A stretch of DNA of 55,733 nt, from positions 1 through 55,733 of the forward strand of contig JAGWMZ010000025.1 of NCBI GenBank assembly GCA_028871475.1, given 5' to 3'. This document shows positions 30,931 through 39,704 of the stretch, piece by piece; position 1 is the stretch's first letter; each line of letters starts with the position of its first letter. A program made the translations under genes and the position numbers. The notes beneath the pieces are model-generated. The model made no database searches and was not told the origin of the DNA. It worked only from the letters and a program-made list of their open reading frames with translations. The stretch comes from Sphingomonadales bacterium (GTDB lineage Bacteria; Pseudomonadota; Alphaproteobacteria; Sphingomonadales; Sphingomonadaceae).

Positions 30931-32076
30931 ATGGCCCGCCCTTTCCTGACCCCGCAGGAAGATGAAAAGCGCCTGCTCTGGCGGCTGCGCACGCATGGAC
31001 CCCAGCCACGCTCCGATCTGGCGCGCGCGCTGGGGCTCAGCAATTCGGCGATTACCAAGCTGGCGCGCAACCTGCTCTCGCTGCATCTGGTCGAGGAGGT
31101 GGAGGCGGGCATCGCGCCCGACCATCAGCCCGGACGAGGCCGCCCCACCGTGCCTTTGCGCATTTCTCCCCATGGCGGCTATGCGGTGGGCGTGGCGGTG
31201 CACACCGGCGTGCTGGAAATCGCGCTGGTCGACTATGCGGGCGGCGTCATCTGCCTCACCAGCGAGAAGATCGACCCGCCCGAACCGCAGGCCTTCGCGC
31301 GCATGGTCGACAAACGCATCCACGAACTGGCGATAGAGCATCGCCTGCTTGGCACCCGCCTGCTGGGCGTCGGGCTCAGCGCGCCGGGCCCGGCCCTGTC
31401 GCGCGACGGCAATCGCTGGAGCATCGTCCATAATCTGCCCGGCTGGCGCGATGCGCCCTTGCGCGACATCATGAGCCGGACGCTGCATCAATCGGTCTGG
31501 ATCGAGAATGATGCGACGGCAGCGGCTCTGGCCGAATATTATCTGGGCGGCCTCATCGACCGCTGCTCGACGGCCATCGTCATCACACTGGGCTATGGCA
31601 TTGGCGCCGGTATCATCCATGACGGGCGTCTGCTGCGCGGCGAAGTGGGCAGCGCGGGCGAGATCGGCATGTTCTACCCCAGCGACGCGCCCCGCCCCAG
31701 CCCGGTCGATCTGCTCTCGACGCTGGCGACGGCAGGCTGCACCATCACCTCCATCGCCGATTTCGAGGAGCAGACCCTTGGCTTCGAGCCGATCATCGAG
31801 GCATGGCTGGACCGCGCCGCCGGTCAGTTGCGCCTCGCGGTCAATTCGGCCATCGCCTGGTTCGATCCGGGCGCGATCCGCCTGACCAGCCCGCTGCCCA
31901 TGTCGGTGGTGCAAAGGCTGGCCGATCGCCTCAACCACGGGCTGCTGGTATGGGGCGACCATCGCCGGGACTGCGAAGTGGGCAGTTTCCCCATCGACGT
32001 TTCGCATCTGGGCGGGGCCTCGGCGGTGCTGGGCGCCGCGCTGCTCCCCATCCATGCCTCGCTGGCCGCAGGATAG
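30931..32076 (+). CDS. ROK-family transcriptional regulator
   Basis: A 381-residue repressor-type ROK protein. The N-terminal winged helix-turn-helix reads PRSDLARALGLSNSAITKLA. The ROK sugar-kinase-like domain follows, with LLGVGLSAPGP, VWIENDATAAALAEYYLGG and TLGYGIGAGIIHDGRLLRGE. The zinc motif of classical ROK proteins (a CxCGxxGCxE cluster after GExGS) is absent: GSAGEIGMFYPSDA stands there. It begins three bases after the DUF218 gene. It probably controls this operon in response to a sugar; the dyad at 27291 is a candidate site. Confidence 0.9.
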   Translation: MARPFLTPQEDEKRLLWRLRTHGPQPRSDLARALGLSNSAITKLARNLLSLHLVEEVEAGIAPDHQPGRGRPTVPLRISPHGGYAVGVAVHTGVLEIALVDYAGGVICLTSEKIDPPEPQAFARMVDKRIHELAIEHRLLGTRLLGVGLSAPGPALSRDGNRWSIVHNLPGWRDAPLRDIMSRTLHQSVWIENDATAAALAEYYLGGLIDRCSTAIVITLGYGIGAGIIHDGRLLRGEVGSAGEIGMFYPSDAPRPSPVDLLSTLATAGCTITSIADFEEQTLGFEPIIEAWLDRAAGQLRLAVNSAIAWFDPGAIRLTSPLPMSVVQRLADRLNHGLLVWGDHRRDCEVGSFPIDVSHLGGASAVLGAALLPIHASLAAG

Positions 32077-32082
32077 GCCCGC

Positions 32083-33111
32083 ATGACCAAAGGACGCACA
32101 ATGCCAAAACCTGTCGGCCCCGCCCTGCTTGCCGCCGCCTGCTCGCTGCTCTGGGCCGGTCCTGCCATGGCCTGGGGGCATCAGGCGCATGATGCCATCG
32201 ACCGGGCGGCACTGGCCGCCATTCCCGATGACGGCCCCACCTTCCTGCGCGACGAGGCCGATTTCATCGCCACCTCCTCCACCATTCCCGATGAATGGCG
32301 TTCCCAGTCGGAACCTTTCGGCAAGATGGAGGAAGACCCGAACCATGGCTGGTTCCGCGAGACCTTCGCCTTCATGAAGGTCATCCCGCGCTCGCGCTGG
32401 GCCTTCGTGCTGGCGCTTCACCGCGAAAATATGCGCCTGGCCGGGAGCGATCCGACCGCCGCATCGCATATCAACGTGCGCGAGGCCGGCGTGCTGGCCT
32501 ATGCCGCCATCGAGCAATATGACCATCTGGTCAGCGACATGCGCCTGCTGCGCGATGCCAGGGCAGCGGGCAAGACAAAGGAAGCGCATTATCTCGAGCA
32601 GATCTGCGCCTATGACACCATCCGCCTTGCCCATTACATCGGCGATGGCGCCCAACCGCTGCATATCACGATCCACCACGACGGCTGGGTGGGGCCCGAT
32701 CCGCAAGGCTATACGCGCGACCCGAAAATTCACGGCCGTTTCGAAACCGATCTGGTCAGGGCCATGGACTTGACGGCGGATGACGTGCGCCGCGACATGG
32801 CCCCTCTCGCCCATCAGCACGGCGATGTCTTCGACCTCATCCGGGCCTATCTGAACCTTTCGGGCGATCGCATGGAACTGGTCTATCAACTCGACAGGCA
32901 AGGGGCGCTCAACGGCGTGGGGACTGCCCCTGCCCGCGCGCTGGTTCACGAGCGCGTGGGTGCGGGCGCCTCGATGCTGCGCGACCTGATCTGCCGGGCA
33001 TGGGCCGAGGCCGCCGAGCATCCTGCCCGCATCGCCGAAGACCCCTATGGCCCCGCCAATCCCGCCTTCGATCCGCAAACGGGATCGGCCCCGGCACCGG
33101 TCAAACCATAA
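32083..33111 (+). CDS. S1/P1-type nuclease (zinc-dependent, secreted)
   Basis: A 342-residue exported protein. The signal peptide ends in AGPAMA, so that the mature chain begins WGHQAHDAI, as in S1/P1 nucleases where the N-terminal tryptophan and nearby histidine bind zinc. HYIGDGAQPLHITIHHDGW and HGRFETDLV follow the family's H...GD..QPLH...D and H...D/E ligand order, although the usual GGN and HxxWD are altered. It would cleave single-stranded nucleic acid or 3'-nucleotides in the periplasm. ATG 32083 starts six bases after the ROK stop; ATG 32101, with AAAGGA upstream, is equally possible. It is the last gene of the operon. Confidence 0.82.
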   Translation: MTKGRTMPKPVGPALLAAACSLLWAGPAMAWGHQAHDAIDRAALAAIPDDGPTFLRDEADFIATSSTIPDEWRSQSEPFGKMEEDPNHGWFRETFAFMKVIPRSRWAFVLALHRENMRLAGSDPTAASHINVREAGVLAYAAIEQYDHLVSDMRLLRDARAAGKTKEAHYLEQICAYDTIRLAHYIGDGAQPLHITIHHDGWVGPDPQGYTRDPKIHGRFETDLVRAMDLTADDVRRDMAPLAHQHGDVFDLIRAYLNLSGDRMELVYQLDRQGALNGVGTAPARALVHERVGAGASMLRDLICRAWAEAAEHPARIAEDPYGPANPAFDPQTGSAPAPVKP

Positions 33112-33202
33112 GGTCATGTGGCCAAACCATTTACAGAATATAATTTCCTGACTCAGCTTCGCTCATGGTATGGTCCTGACCAGCAGTTGCGGGGAGAATG
33201 AC

Positions 33203-33940
33203 ATGGTTCCGCTGAGCAAAAGACTCTTCGCCGAAGCCTTCGGGACATTCTGGCTTGTCTTCGGAGGTTGCGGCAGCGCTGTTCTGGCAGCCGCCTTTCC
33301 ATCACTGGGCATTGGTTTTGCCGGCGTGGCGCTGGCCTTTGGCCTGACGGTTCTGACCATGGCCTACTCGATCGGCCATATTTCAGGATGCCACCTCAAC
33401 CCTGCCGTCACTCTGGGCCTGTGGGCGGGGCGCCGGTTTCCCGCCGCAGAGATCCTGCCCTACTGGGTCGCACAGGTCGTCGGTGCCACTTTTGCCGCCG
33501 CGCTGCTGCTGTGCATTGCCAGCGGAAAGCCCGGTTTTGACCTGACGCCAAGCGGGCTGGCCGTGAACGGCTATGGCGCCCTCTCGCCCGGCGGATACAG
33601 CCTCTATGCCTGCTTCATCATCGAGGTGGTCCTGACGCTCGGCTTTCTGGTGGTCATTCTCGGTTCGACCGACACGCGCGCGCCATCGGGTTTCGCGCCA
33701 ATCGCCATCGGGCTGGCGCTGACATTGATCCATCTGATCAGCATTCCCGTCACCAACACATCGGTGAACCCCGCCCGTTCGCTGGGCCCGGCGCTGTTCG
33801 TTGGCGGGCTGGCGCTCAAGCAGGTGTGGCTCTTCTGGGCCGCGCCCTTGATCGGCGGTGTGCTGGGCGGCATCACCTACCGCCTGATCGCGGGCGATCA
33901 GCCAGCGCCCCCTGTGGTGGGCGAGGCTTTGACGCATTGA
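33203..33940 (+). CDS. aqpZ: Aquaporin Z (water channel)
   Basis: A 245-residue, six-helix channel. Both NPA motifs are present: GCHLNPAVT at 66-68 and TSVNPARS at 189-191. The selectivity-filter arginine follows the second NPA, and the filter histidine lies in LIHLISIPVTNTSVNPARS, the AqpZ type. This argues for water rather than glycerol. ATG 33203 has GGGGAGA about 8 bases upstream and is preferred to an in-frame start at 33170. TATAAT occurs at 33139-33144. It is a single gene, convergent with the large glycosidase gene. Confidence 0.96.
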   Translation: MVPLSKRLFAEAFGTFWLVFGGCGSAVLAAAFPSLGIGFAGVALAFGLTVLTMAYSIGHISGCHLNPAVTLGLWAGRRFPAAEILPYWVAQVVGATFAAALLLCIASGKPGFDLTPSGLAVNGYGALSPGGYSLYACFIIEVVLTLGFLVVILGSTDTRAPSGFAPIAIGLALTLIHLISIPVTNTSVNPARSLGPALFVGGLALKQVWLFWAAPLIGGVLGGITYRLIAGDQPAPPVVGEALTH

Positions 33941-33977
33941 CGCATTGAGACGCGCCGGATCGGCCCGAACCCTGATC

Positions 33978-34000
33978 GGGAGGAGGCAAGCCCTCCTCCC
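33978..34000. terminator. Hairpin between convergent aqpZ and the GH54-like gene
   Basis: GGGAGGAGG at 33978-33986 and CCTCCTCCC at 33992-34000 form a perfect 9-bp stem with loop CAAGC, in the 65-base gap between two convergent stop codons. No T-run follows on either strand, so it may slow rather than fully stop RNA polymerase. Its position suits a bidirectional terminator. Confidence 0.5.
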
Positions 34001-34005
34001 CCGGT

Positions 34006-37000
34006 TCAGAAGGTCGGGCGTGAACGCGAATAGCGGTTGGGCGCGCCCGGAGTCGGCATATCGCTGATCACCGGCTCACCCGCCGCATGGTTTTTCGTCA
34101 AAACCCGGGCCAGCGTCAGGCCCGATCCCGACACGGTTACCCCCGCGCCATGGGCCATCGCCAGCGGCTGGACCAGCCTGATGGTGCCACCATTCGGGCC
34201 ACCATTCACGCTGCTGATCTGCGCCGCTTCGGCATCGACCGTGATGGCTTCACCCGCCGTGAAGCCGCGCACCGTATCCACCGGCAAGACCGTCGCCCCC
34301 ACGGCAACCGCAGAGCGCAAAAGCGTCGCGCCCGGTGTGCCAACGCTGGTGACCTGCGCCGTCTCCCGCATGGCACCGCTGCCCACGATCACACTCTGCC
34401 CGGCGGAAAAAGCCTCGACCGTGGCGAGTTTGAGCGTGCTGGACCCTGCTCTTGCCCCGGCGGGCAACGGGCTGGCGGCGGCGGCCATCATGTCGGTGCA
34501 ATTGTTGTCGGTATCAAAACCATCGGGGAAACGGCCCGTGCTGACATTGCTCGACACGGTGGTGATCGGTGGCCAGCCCAGACGCATCACACCGGGCGCG
34601 GCGGCATAGCAGCCATCCTTCTCCGCGCCAGAGGTACTGTGATAGCCTTCCGCCGACCAGGCATCGACGATCTCGCCATAGTTCAGACTGTCAACCACCA
34701 GACCCGAGGCATCACGCAGCACCATATTGCCCGCCCGCTGGACCAGCGCCGGGCCGCCGAACCATTGCTGCGGCGCAGGGGCGCCCTGATAGCCCGCCGT
34801 GGTGACGGCGGCATCGCGCACCACATCGTCGATCGGATGGGCCATCACCAGTGGCCGGTCCAGCGTCACACCCGTGCCCAGCGGCATCACCGGCTCATTG
34901 CTGGCATGGGCAAAGCGGGTGGGTGCAGTCAGCGTCAGGCCGGTGCCACGCGCGCTGAAGGGCATGTTGGCGGCATGGGCAAAGCGCAGGGGTGCGGTCA
35001 GCTCCAGCCCGGTGCCCGGGCTCACGACATCCTCCTCACGGCCATGCCCGCGCAGCAGCGGCGCGGCCAGCGTGATCGTCAACCCCGGTCCCTCGGCAGA
35101 GATGGCGGCGATGCGCGCCGCTTCGCGATTGGCAGGCGTGCCCACCAGCAAGCTATCGCCCACCGCAAAGCCATGCGCCCGGCGCCCGCGCAGCGTCAGC
35201 ACCGTGGCCCCGGCAGCCACATCGCCCATCAGCGGAGCGACATGCGCGGCCGTGCCCACCGATTTCACCGTCACCGTCTCGATGCCATGGCCCTGGCTGG
35301 CGATGTCGAGGCGGATCTGGTCACCGGGCGAGATGTTCTCCACCGAGGTCACGCGGATGCTGGTGGCGCCAACAGCGGCATCCGCGCCCAGATAGGCTTG
35401 CGTGCCACCCTTGCCCACCGCCGCCACAGTGGCGATCTCGTAACGCTCCGTGTCGCGGCCAATGACGGGATAGGTCGTGCCATAGCCAAGGGCGATGCGC
35501 TGCCCCACGGCGAAACCGGCCGTGCTCTCCACCGGGATGTTGGTGCTGCCGGCCGGAATGGTGATGACGGGGCCGTCGGGCAAAGGTTGCCACAGGGTCG
35601 CTGGCGCACCGGCCGCGGTGCCGGTGGCCGTGACCTTGCGCATTTCACGCGAGGCGCCGGTGCCGATCTCGACCGTGTCGCCGGCCCTGATACCGCTGAC
35701 GTCGCGCAGGGCAAGGCTGGTCGCGCCGCTTGGCGCAGGCACGGCAAGGCCCGAATTGGCGAGCCCGAGCAGGTAGAACCCCTTGGCTGCCAGATGCGTG
35801 GCAGGCGGCACGGTCACGGTGGAGAAGATCGGCTCCATCGTGCCATGCATGGTCAGCGTCCAGCCCGACAGATCAAGCGGCGCGCTGCCCGCATTGTACA
35901 GTTCGACAAAGCTGTTGGTCGTGTTGGCCGAACCATCGCTGACGCGGAACTCGTTGATCTTGACCGGGGCGACATTGCGCAGCTTCTGGCTGGCGCTCGC
36001 GCTCTGGCTGACGCCCTGCGCGTCGCTCCAGCTGGCATGGGCAACCATGTCGCCATTGAACGGGCGGGGGCCGGCGGTGATGTGGAAGGTGGCGCTGACG
36101 CTGGCATCGGGCGCGATGGTGCCCGCAAGCCGGCGCGAGAGCCCTGAAGCCGCGCGCCACTGCCCATCGGGCAGGGCCAGATCGAGCGTGACGCCCGACA
36201 GCGGATGGCCGGTGGTGTTGGTGAAGGTCACCAGCGTGTCACCCGCCTGCCCCGGCGCGAAGGTCTGAAGGCCGGGCGACAGCGCACCGGCCGCCGCCGG
36301 GTCAACCGCCAGCGTCGCGACATCATAACGCGCCGCCACGACATTGGCCTGCACCAGCTGGTCCGTCTCATGCGAGGGATAGGTGCCCGCTGCCGTCATC
36401 GCGCCTTCATAGAAGGTGCCGGCCGAACCGTGGCTGTTGTCGCCGCCATTGCCCAGCAGGATGGCGCCCTGTTTGCGCATCGGCGCATAGGTGGAATCGA
36501 TGCGTTTGCCGTCATACATCACCTGCAGCGGCCCCCGCCGCGCGTCGCCGCCCAGCGACGACCAATGGCCGGGCCTGCCCTTGGCCATGGCGGTCACGAA
36601 ACGCCAGGTGATGGTCGGCAGATCCTTGCAGAGTTTCGACTGGTCGTCATTCACGCAGCCAACCAGATTGTTCTCCTGATCGGTCATCACCCAGGGGCCC
36701 GGCGGGTTGCCGTGATACCATGGCAGCGTGTTGCCGAAGAAGGTGGTCTCCATCGTGCCATTGCCATCGTCACGGCTGTCGGTCTCGGCATTGCCATAAT
36801 CGAAACAGCAGCCGGAATTGAAATGATGGCCGTTGATGACCCAATATTGCCCCTCGGCCTGATCATCGACAGCGGTGCCCCTGGCATCATTCTGGCGCAG
36901 CCCCATACCCGGGGCGATATAGACGCCATAAACCTTGTGCCCCATGACGGTAACGGGCGCCATGTCGGCAATCGGCAGATTGTTGAACCCGCCGAGGGCC

Positions 37001-37407
37001 GGGCCGCTGAAGCCGCCGCGCGGAGGCTGGATGAGATTGTTCCCATGGCCCGACTGGTCATAGAGAATCGAGATGAAGCAGGTGGTGCCGGCGCAAAAGC
37101 GGTCCTGCGCCGCCGCATCGGCGTAGCCGCCGCCGTCTGCTGCCGACGTGACCACGCCAATGTCCTGCGTGGCGCCGTCGGACAGGCGGATCACCTGATA
37201 GAGTGGTCCGTTGTAGGCCGCATAGAGCGCACGGGTGCTGCTGTGCGCGGCCACACAGGGCGTGCCATGGGCGGCGTAGATGTCGCAGGAGCCCGCAGGG
37301 CGGGCGGGCATCGCCACGCCTTGCGCCCGGGCCTCGTGAAGGGGAACAAGCCCCAGCGGCAAAGCGGTGGTAACCAGCAATGCGGCCATGCCCAGTCTCG
37401 CGTTCAT
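34006..37407 (-). CDS. GH54-like alpha-L-arabinofuranosidase with a repeat-interrupted lamin-tail domain
   Basis: A 1133-residue secreted protein; the signal ends near HEARAQG. Residues about 40-365 match the GH54 catalytic domain (CDIYAAHGTPCVAAHSSTRA, YNGPLYQVIRLSDGAT, ILYDQSGHGNNL, CCFDYGNAETDSRDDGNGTM). It would release arabinose from arabinan or arabinoxylan. Residues 380-465 look like a NEW3-type module. A lamin-tail domain starts at about 480 (VKINEFRV, FVELYNAG, LDLSGWTL), resumes at 893-970 (NMVLRDASGLVVDSLNYG, GRFPDGFDTDNN) and closes at PTPGAPN (about 1117). Beta-repeats fill 558-870 and 975-1110. No CBM42 is seen. ATG 37407 has GGGGAG 8-9 bases upstream. Confidence 0.88.
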   Translation of the reverse strand: MNARLGMAALLVTTALPLGLVPLHEARAQGVAMPARPAGSCDIYAAHGTPCVAAHSSTRALYAAYNGPLYQVIRLSDGATQDIGVVTSAADGGGYADAAAQDRFCAGTTCFISILYDQSGHGNNLIQPPRGGFSGPALGGFNNLPIADMAPVTVMGHKVYGVYIAPGMGLRQNDARGTAVDDQAEGQYWVINGHHFNSGCCFDYGNAETDSRDDGNGTMETTFFGNTLPWYHGNPPGPWVMTDQENNLVGCVNDDQSKLCKDLPTITWRFVTAMAKGRPGHWSSLGGDARRGPLQVMYDGKRIDSTYAPMRKQGAILLGNGGDNSHGSAGTFYEGAMTAAGTYPSHETDQLVQANVVAARYDVATLAVDPAAAGALSPGLQTFAPGQAGDTLVTFTNTTGHPLSGVTLDLALPDGQWRAASGLSRRLAGTIAPDASVSATFHITAGPRPFNGDMVAHASWSDAQGVSQSASASQKLRNVAPVKINEFRVSDGSANTTNSFVELYNAGSAPLDLSGWTLTMHGTMEPIFSTVTVPPATHLAAKGFYLLGLANSGLAVPAPSGATSLALRDVSGIRAGDTVEIGTGASREMRKVTATGTAAGAPATLWQPLPDGPVITIPAGSTNIPVESTAGFAVGQRIALGYGTTYPVIGRDTERYEIATVAAVGKGGTQAYLGADAAVGATSIRVTSVENISPGDQIRLDIASQGHGIETVTVKSVGTAAHVAPLMGDVAAGATVLTLRGRRAHGFAVGDSLLVGTPANREAARIAAISAEGPGLTITLAAPLLRGHGREEDVVSPGTGLELTAPLRFAHAANMPFSARGTGLTLTAPTRFAHASNEPVMPLGTGVTLDRPLVMAHPIDDVVRDAAVTTAGYQGAPAPQQWFGGPALVQRAGNMVLRDASGLVVDSLNYGEIVDAWSAEGYHSTSGAEKDGCYAAAPGVMRLGWPPITTVSSNVSTGRFPDGFDTDNNCTDMMAAAASPLPAGARAGSSTLKLATVEAFSAGQSVIVGSGAMRETAQVTSVGTPGATLLRSAVAVGATVLPVDTVRGFTAGEAITVDAEAAQISSVNGGPNGGTIRLVQPLAMAHGAGVTVSGSGLTLARVLTKNHAAGEPVISDMPTPGAPNRYSRSRPTF

Positions 37408-37780
37408 CCCTTGACTCCCCATCCTTATTTGGCGTGTCGATATCATCTTTACTCAGACAACATCAAGAAGCTTTCTGGCGGTACCATCATGCATGAAATG
37501 AGCAAAAAATACATTATGTTTGGGAAAACACCCGGCAGATCGCATCTTAATCATGCGATGAAACACCATGACTTCACAGCCACGCGATCCGGTTTTGTCT
37601 GCGTTAACCGGTGATCGCCCCCGCCCGCTTTCGTCAAGGTCACGCACAGATCCGGCCTGTATTGGCGCAAGAAAAAAGGACAGAGCAACGCGCCAGGCGA
37701 ACCGTCTCGATGTGACCTGCCGCAGATGGCAATCGCAATTTTGAATTATACCTGACGGCCAGCCACGCTACATCAGCGCC
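37408..37780. promoter_or_regulatory. 373-bp divergent region between the GH54-like gene and mntH, with a dyad
   Basis: No convincing gene lies here. About 130 bases upstream of the glycosidase start, ATCGCAT (37539-37545) and ATGCGAT (37553-37559) form a perfect 7-bp dyad with a 7-base centre, a candidate operator. The side next to mntH is AT-richer (GAATTATACC near 37743). I cannot identify a manganese or iron regulator box with confidence. Confidence 0.4.
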
Positions 37781-39109
37781 ATGTTCAGCCTTCCCCGCAC
37801 GGCCACCGCTCCCTTCTGTCCGTCTGAAACGCAAGGCACTGTCGCCGTCCCGCAGGGGCAGCCATGGTGGCGCACGGCGTTGCGCTCAGCCGGGCCCGGG
37901 CTGCTGGTGGCGGTGGGCTATATGGACCCGGGCAACTGGGCCACCGACATCGAGGCCGGGTCGCGGCACGGCTATGATCTGCTGTTCGTCGTGCTGCTCT
38001 GCGGGCTGGCGGCCATGCTGCTGCAGGGGCTGGCAATGCGTCTCGGCATCGTCGCCCGCCGCGATCTGGCCCGCATGGCGCGCGATCATTACAGCCGGCG
38101 CGTCTGCATCATGCTCTGGCTGCTGGCCGAGCTGGCGATCATCGCCACCGATATTGCCGAAGTGCTTGGCTCCGCGCTGGCGTTCAAACTGCTGCTGGGG
38201 GTACCACTGTGGATCGGCGTGCTGCTGACCGGGCTCGATACGCTGGTGGTGCTGGGGCTGAAAGGCCATGGCTTTCGCCAGCTCGAGGCCATCGTGCTGG
38301 GCCTCATCGCCACCATCACGGCCTGTTTCGCGGTGGAATTGCTGATCGTACGGCCCGATATGGCAGGCATCCTGCGAGGTTCGCTTCCCGATCTTGCCGT
38401 GCTGCGCCAGCCCGGTACGCTCTATCTGGCCATTGGCATTCTGGGAGCCACGGTCATGCCGCACAACCTCTATCTGCACAGTTCGGTGGTGCAGACGCGC
38501 CTCTCCTCCCCCGGTGAGGCCGGAACGCGGCGCAGTCTCAACTTTGCCACGCTGGACATGGCGGTGGCGCTGATCCTGGCCACGCTGGTCAATGCGGCCA
38601 TCCTCATCCTGTCGGCGGCCTCCTTCCATGCCCATGGCTTTGCCCATGTCGCGGAGATCGAGGATGCCTATCGCCTGCTCGAACCGATCACCGGCGCGGG
38701 CAGCGCGGCGCTGCTGTTCGGCATTGCCCTGCTCGCCTCGGGCCAGAGCGCGACCTTTACCGGAACCGTGGCGGGGCAGGTCATGCTCGAGGGCTTTCTC
38801 GACCTGTCGATACCCTGCTGGCAGCGGCGCGTCATCACCCGCGTGCTGGCGATCATCCCGGCGCTGGCGGGCATTCTGTGGCTGGGCGACCATGCAGTGG
38901 GTGGCTTGCTGGTGGCCACGCAAGTGGTGCTGAGCCTGCAACTGCCCTTTGCCATCGCGCCGCTCATCCGCTTTACCGGCGATCCGGCCAACATGGGGCG
39001 CTTTGTCACGCCGCCTCTGGTGCAACTGGCCGCGTGGGGACTGTTCGCCCTGATCGTGGCGGCGAACCTGTGGTTGATCGCCAGCTGGTTCTTTCCTTTG
39101 CCCGGCTGA
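37781..39109 (+). CDS. mntH: NRAMP-family divalent metal (Mn2+) transporter
   Basis: A 442-residue transporter with 11-12 membrane helices. The metal-binding DPGN motif is present in helix 1 (GYMDPGNWATDIEAG), and helix 6 has the MPH motif (TVMPHNLYLHSSVVQTR). GQSATFTGTVAGQVMLEGF is the conserved loop signature. It should import Mn2+ (possibly Fe2+) with protons across the inner membrane. The N-terminal ~25 residues are polar and variable. It is a single gene, ending two bases before the convergent TetR gene, so the two 3' ends nearly touch. Confidence 0.95.
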   Translation: MFSLPRTATAPFCPSETQGTVAVPQGQPWWRTALRSAGPGLLVAVGYMDPGNWATDIEAGSRHGYDLLFVVLLCGLAAMLLQGLAMRLGIVARRDLARMARDHYSRRVCIMLWLLAELAIIATDIAEVLGSALAFKLLLGVPLWIGVLLTGLDTLVVLGLKGHGFRQLEAIVLGLIATITACFAVELLIVRPDMAGILRGSLPDLAVLRQPGTLYLAIGILGATVMPHNLYLHSSVVQTRLSSPGEAGTRRSLNFATLDMAVALILATLVNAAILILSAASFHAHGFAHVAEIEDAYRLLEPITGAGSAALLFGIALLASGQSATFTGTVAGQVMLEGFLDLSIPCWQRRVITRVLAIIPALAGILWLGDHAVGGLLVATQVVLSLQLPFAIAPLIRFTGDPANMGRFVTPPLVQLAAWGLFALIVAANLWLIASWFFPLPG

Positions 39110-39111
39110 GA

Positions 39112-39702
39112 TCAACCCACCGTCAGACCCAGCCGCTGCTTCACCTGCGCGCGGGCCGTGCGCAAAATGGCCGAGGCCATGTCGCCCTCGCCAAAGGCGC
39201 GGGCCATGGTGGCGGCCCCCACCATTTCCGACAGGGCCGATGTCGCCTCCTCCTCGGCATTGGGGTGGCCGATGGCGATCAACGCATCGCGCAGGCGATT
39301 GCGATACCGTTCCATGCCGGCGGCAAAGACGGCCCGTGCTTCTGGCGGCATCCGCACCGCCTCGCTCATCATCGCCGTCAGGGCGCAGCCGCGCGTGCGC
39401 CAGCCGATCCGCTCCTCGGACAGATAATCATCGATGTAGGCGATCAACCCGGCTGCCTTGTCGTCCTGCTCAAGATGGCGGGCGAGCATGGTGCGGTTAT
39501 CGTCGAACATGCGATCGATCGTATGGGTGACCAGATCATCGCGGTTGGCGAAATGGGCATAGAAACCGCCATGGGTGAGGCCCGCCGCCTTCATCACCGT
39601 CGCCACGCTCACCCCGTCGAAGCCATGGGCACGCATCGCCTTGGCCGCTTCGTCAAGGATGCGCGCCCGGGTGCGTTCCTTGTGGGAGAGTTTCTCGGTC
39701 AT
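39112..39702 (-). CDS. TetR-family transcriptional regulator (second efflux operon)
   Basis: A 196-residue repressor-type protein. The N-terminal TetR helix-turn-helix reads RARILDEAAKAMRAHGFDGV, then SVATVMKAAGLTHGGFYAHF. The C-terminal ligand domain resembles TetR_C of AcrR/TetR drug regulators (GCALTAMMSEAVRMPPEARA). ATG 39702 has AGGA 7 bases upstream; its start lies just after the NodT stop at 39705, so it is the last gene of the MFS-NodT-TetR transcript. It is the best candidate to bind the dyad at 42765-42800 between this operon and the divergent HlyD gene. Confidence 0.9.
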   Translation of the reverse strand: MTEKLSHKERTRARILDEAAKAMRAHGFDGVSVATVMKAAGLTHGGFYAHFANRDDLVTHTIDRMFDDNRTMLARHLEQDDKAAGLIAYIDDYLSEERIGWRTRGCALTAMMSEAVRMPPEARAVFAAGMERYRNRLRDALIAIGHPNAEEEATSALSEMVGAATMARAFGEGDMASAILRTARAQVKQRLGLTVG

Positions 39703-39704
39703 CG

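Noticed and set aside
30826..33117. 763-codon minus-strand frame opposite the ROK and S1/P1 genes
   Set aside because: It covers two genes with clear motifs and has shadow-like composition.
37408..37780. A manganese-responsive riboswitch or MntR box before mntH
   Set aside because: I found no convincing conserved elements; the region is merely AT-richer with an unrelated dyad.
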